A stretch of 64,000 nucleotides of DNA. Source: Algoriphagus hitonicola. Lineage in GTDB: Bacteria; Bacteroidota; Bacteroidia; Cytophagales; Cyclobacteriaceae. The stretch covers positions 62,001 to 126,000 of the forward strand of contig NZ_FOPC01000002.1 of assembly GCF_900113375.1 (NCBI RefSeq), in the 5' to 3' direction. The translations under genes and the position numbers were made by a program. The first letter of the stretch is position 1, and every line of letters begins with the position of its first letter. The notes beneath the pieces were generated by a model that saw only the letters and a program-made list of their open reading frames with translations, did not search any database and was not told the origin of the DNA. Of the stretch, positions 62,926 to 64,000 are shown piece by piece.

Positions 62926-63837
62926 TTAGTTTTCTACCCGATCAGAAGGTCCTTCTACTCGGGGCACCTGACCTCCACGGAGAACGGAATTGCCTCCTAG
63001 TTTTTTGGTCTGATCAATTGGTGGGGCGCTCAACCAATCATTCTCGTCCATCTGACCGGAAAGTGAAAAGGCGGTCAGGGCGTTTCGGTACGTAACGAGC
63101 TCCACATGCTCCTCGGGAATACCCATTTTTCGCATTAGGTCTGCCGTTTTTGGTACTGCCAATGGATCCGAAATCCCCCAATCCGCAGCCGAATTGACGA
63201 TAATTCGCTCAGGTCCGTATTGTTTGACGATTTCGACCATACGCTCCGAACCCATTTTGGTATGGGGATAGATAGTAAACCCGGCCCAATATCCCCGATC
63301 CAGGACTTCTTTGACCGTTTCCTCGTTGTTGTGGTCCACGATGACCCAGCCTGGATCCATTCCATGCTCCTCTGCCACATCCATGGAGCGATAGGTTCCT
63401 TTTTTCTTGTCCCGATGCGGAGTATGAATCAACACCGGCAAATCCACATCTTTGGCCAGCTCTAGCTGCTCGCGATAAAAACGGTCTTCGGCTTCCGTCT
63501 GATCATCGTATCCGATTTCACCGATAGCCACGACTCCTTCTTTTCCTACATAAAGTGGAAGTAATTCCATCACCTGCTCCGCCAGGGCAATATTATTGGC
63601 TTCTTTGGAATTCAAGCCCATGGTGCAATAGTGAACAATCCCAAACTGACTCGCCCGAAAACGTTCCCAACCAACCAGCGTACTGAAATAATCCTTAAAA
63701 CTTCCCACTTCTGTCCGAGGCTGCCCCAGCCAAAAGGCAGGCTCGATGGTCGCTACGATTCCAGCTTTTTGCATGGCCTCGTAATCATCCGTTGTCCGGG
63801 ATACCAAGTGAATATGTGGATCTATATATTTAGCCAT
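62926..63837 (-). CDS. eboB: EboB-like TatD-family hydrolase
   Basis: 303 residues. Metal residues of a TatD barrel: YIDPHIHLVS (HxH), AIGEIGYDDQ (Glu), VLIHTPHR (His), VIVDHNNE (His) and NSAADWGISDP (Asp). Cytoplasmic, no signal peptide. In ebo operons this member follows eboA, as here. The name TatD implies DNA or other phosphodiester hydrolysis, but an ebo-specific substrate is unknown. Confidence 0.9.
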   Translation of the reverse strand: MAKYIDPHIHLVSRTTDDYEAMQKAGIVATIEPAFWLGQPRTEVGSFKDYFSTLVGWERFRASQFGIVHYCTMGLNSKEANNIALAEQVMELLPLYVGKEGVVAIGEIGYDDQTEAEDRFYREQLELAKDVDLPVLIHTPHRDKKKGTYRSMDVAEEHGMDPGWVIVDHNNEETVKEVLDRGYWAGFTIYPHTKMGSERMVEIVKQYGPERIIVNSAADWGISDPLAVPKTADLMRKMGIPEEHVELVTYRNALTAFSLSGQMDENDWLSAPPIDQTKKLGGNSVLRGGQVPRVEGPSDRVEN

Positions 63838-63872
63838 AATTTCTGTTTTTAATGCTGTTCAGTTTTTTTTTA

Positions 63873-64000
63873 TCAAACGCGGGAATCCTGGTATTCTTTC
63901 CCGATTTTTTGCCAAGTGATTTGTCCAGACTCCACTTGAGCGAGTAGATCTGGATAATCGGCCAATAAGGCTTTTGCGGGAGCAAAATCACTTTCATAGA
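63873..64000 (-). CDS. eboA: EboA-like protein, C-terminal end only
   Basis: The last 41 codons of a gene that extends past the right edge; the stop TGA is at 63873-63875. The visible piece reads DYPDLLAQVESGQITWQKIG near its end. It ends 35 bases before eboB, matching the eboA-eboB order of known clusters. The call rests mainly on position, since the fragment is short. Confidence 0.65.
   Translation of the reverse strand, partial: YESDFAPAKALLADYPDLLAQVESGQITWQKIGKEYQDSRV

Overview
The window looks like a chromosomal segment of a Bacteroidota bacterium, most likely of the Cytophagales (Cyclobacteriaceae, Algoriphagus-like). The signs are periplasmic-propeller (Reg_prop / Y_Y_Y) sensor kinases, lipoproteins of the DUF4221 and BF3164/TolB-like types, DUF6090 proteins, a PorT-like barrel, a tricorn-type S41 protease, almost no purine-rich Shine-Dalgarno sites, and many short palindromic repeats. 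The taxon is inferred from gene content. No rRNA, tRNA or CRISPR array was seen.

Layout. 1-3.7 kb: the 3' part of a propeller sensor kinase and a propeller lipoprotein. 3.7-5.1 kb: a non-coding stretch with a nested long hairpin, a 64-residue ORF and an orphan array of small palindromes. 5-8.5 kb: an SDR oxidoreductase and a convergent LytTR regulator/HisKA_2 kinase pair. 8.6-17.7 kb: small secreted or NTF2-like proteins, a RidA-like protein, a DUF2306 membrane protein, a diheme cytochrome c, an NAD-dependent epimerase, an AT-rich block ending in an M20 peptidase, and an amidohydrolase. 17.7-19 kb: a RAYT (REP-associated IS200-like transposase) between two directly repeated palindrome arrays.

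19.1-33 kb is one long, tightly packed plus-strand gene train: APC permease, sulfatase, second APC permease, NTF2-like protein, amidohydrolase lipoprotein, and then ten consecutive paralogous single-span membrane proteins of the DUF6090 type. Decayed DUF6090 5' ends lie at both borders of the ten-gene array. Four paralogs carry a 21-bp palindromic element inserted in frame in the N-terminal segment, and in three of them the empty site can be reconstructed from the paralogs.

33-38.5 kb: a small lipoprotein, an outer-membrane barrel, a two-gene unknown pair and a tricorn-like protease. 38.9-48.7 kb: an apparent operon that starts with an MpaB-type oxygenase and a seven-span protein resembling Pyr4/PaxB membrane terpene cyclases. 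It continues with three histidine kinases, a stand-alone receiver and a receiver-adenylate cyclase, suggesting a phosphorelay ending in cAMP. 48.8-51.6 kb: a small cysteine-containing secreted peptide and two propeller lipoproteins. A 69-bp upstream block is duplicated there, and one copy has gained 13 CTTTT repeats just before a start codon, a candidate phase-variable switch. 51.7-57 kb: a propeller-amidohydrolase fusion, a YitT-family protein and an HD hydrolase.

57-64 kb (minus strand): an ebo operon in the order eboA (partial), eboB, eboC, eboD, eboE, a DUF1016/YhcG-type PDDEXK nuclease, eboF. The nuclease gene sits inside the operon and overlaps the eboF start by 4 bp.

The strongest cross-cutting signal is that several unrelated families of short palindromes have entered coding sequences in frame: a kinase ATPase domain, four DUF6090 genes and the DUF1016 nuclease. 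A RAYT with its own palindrome arrays is also present.
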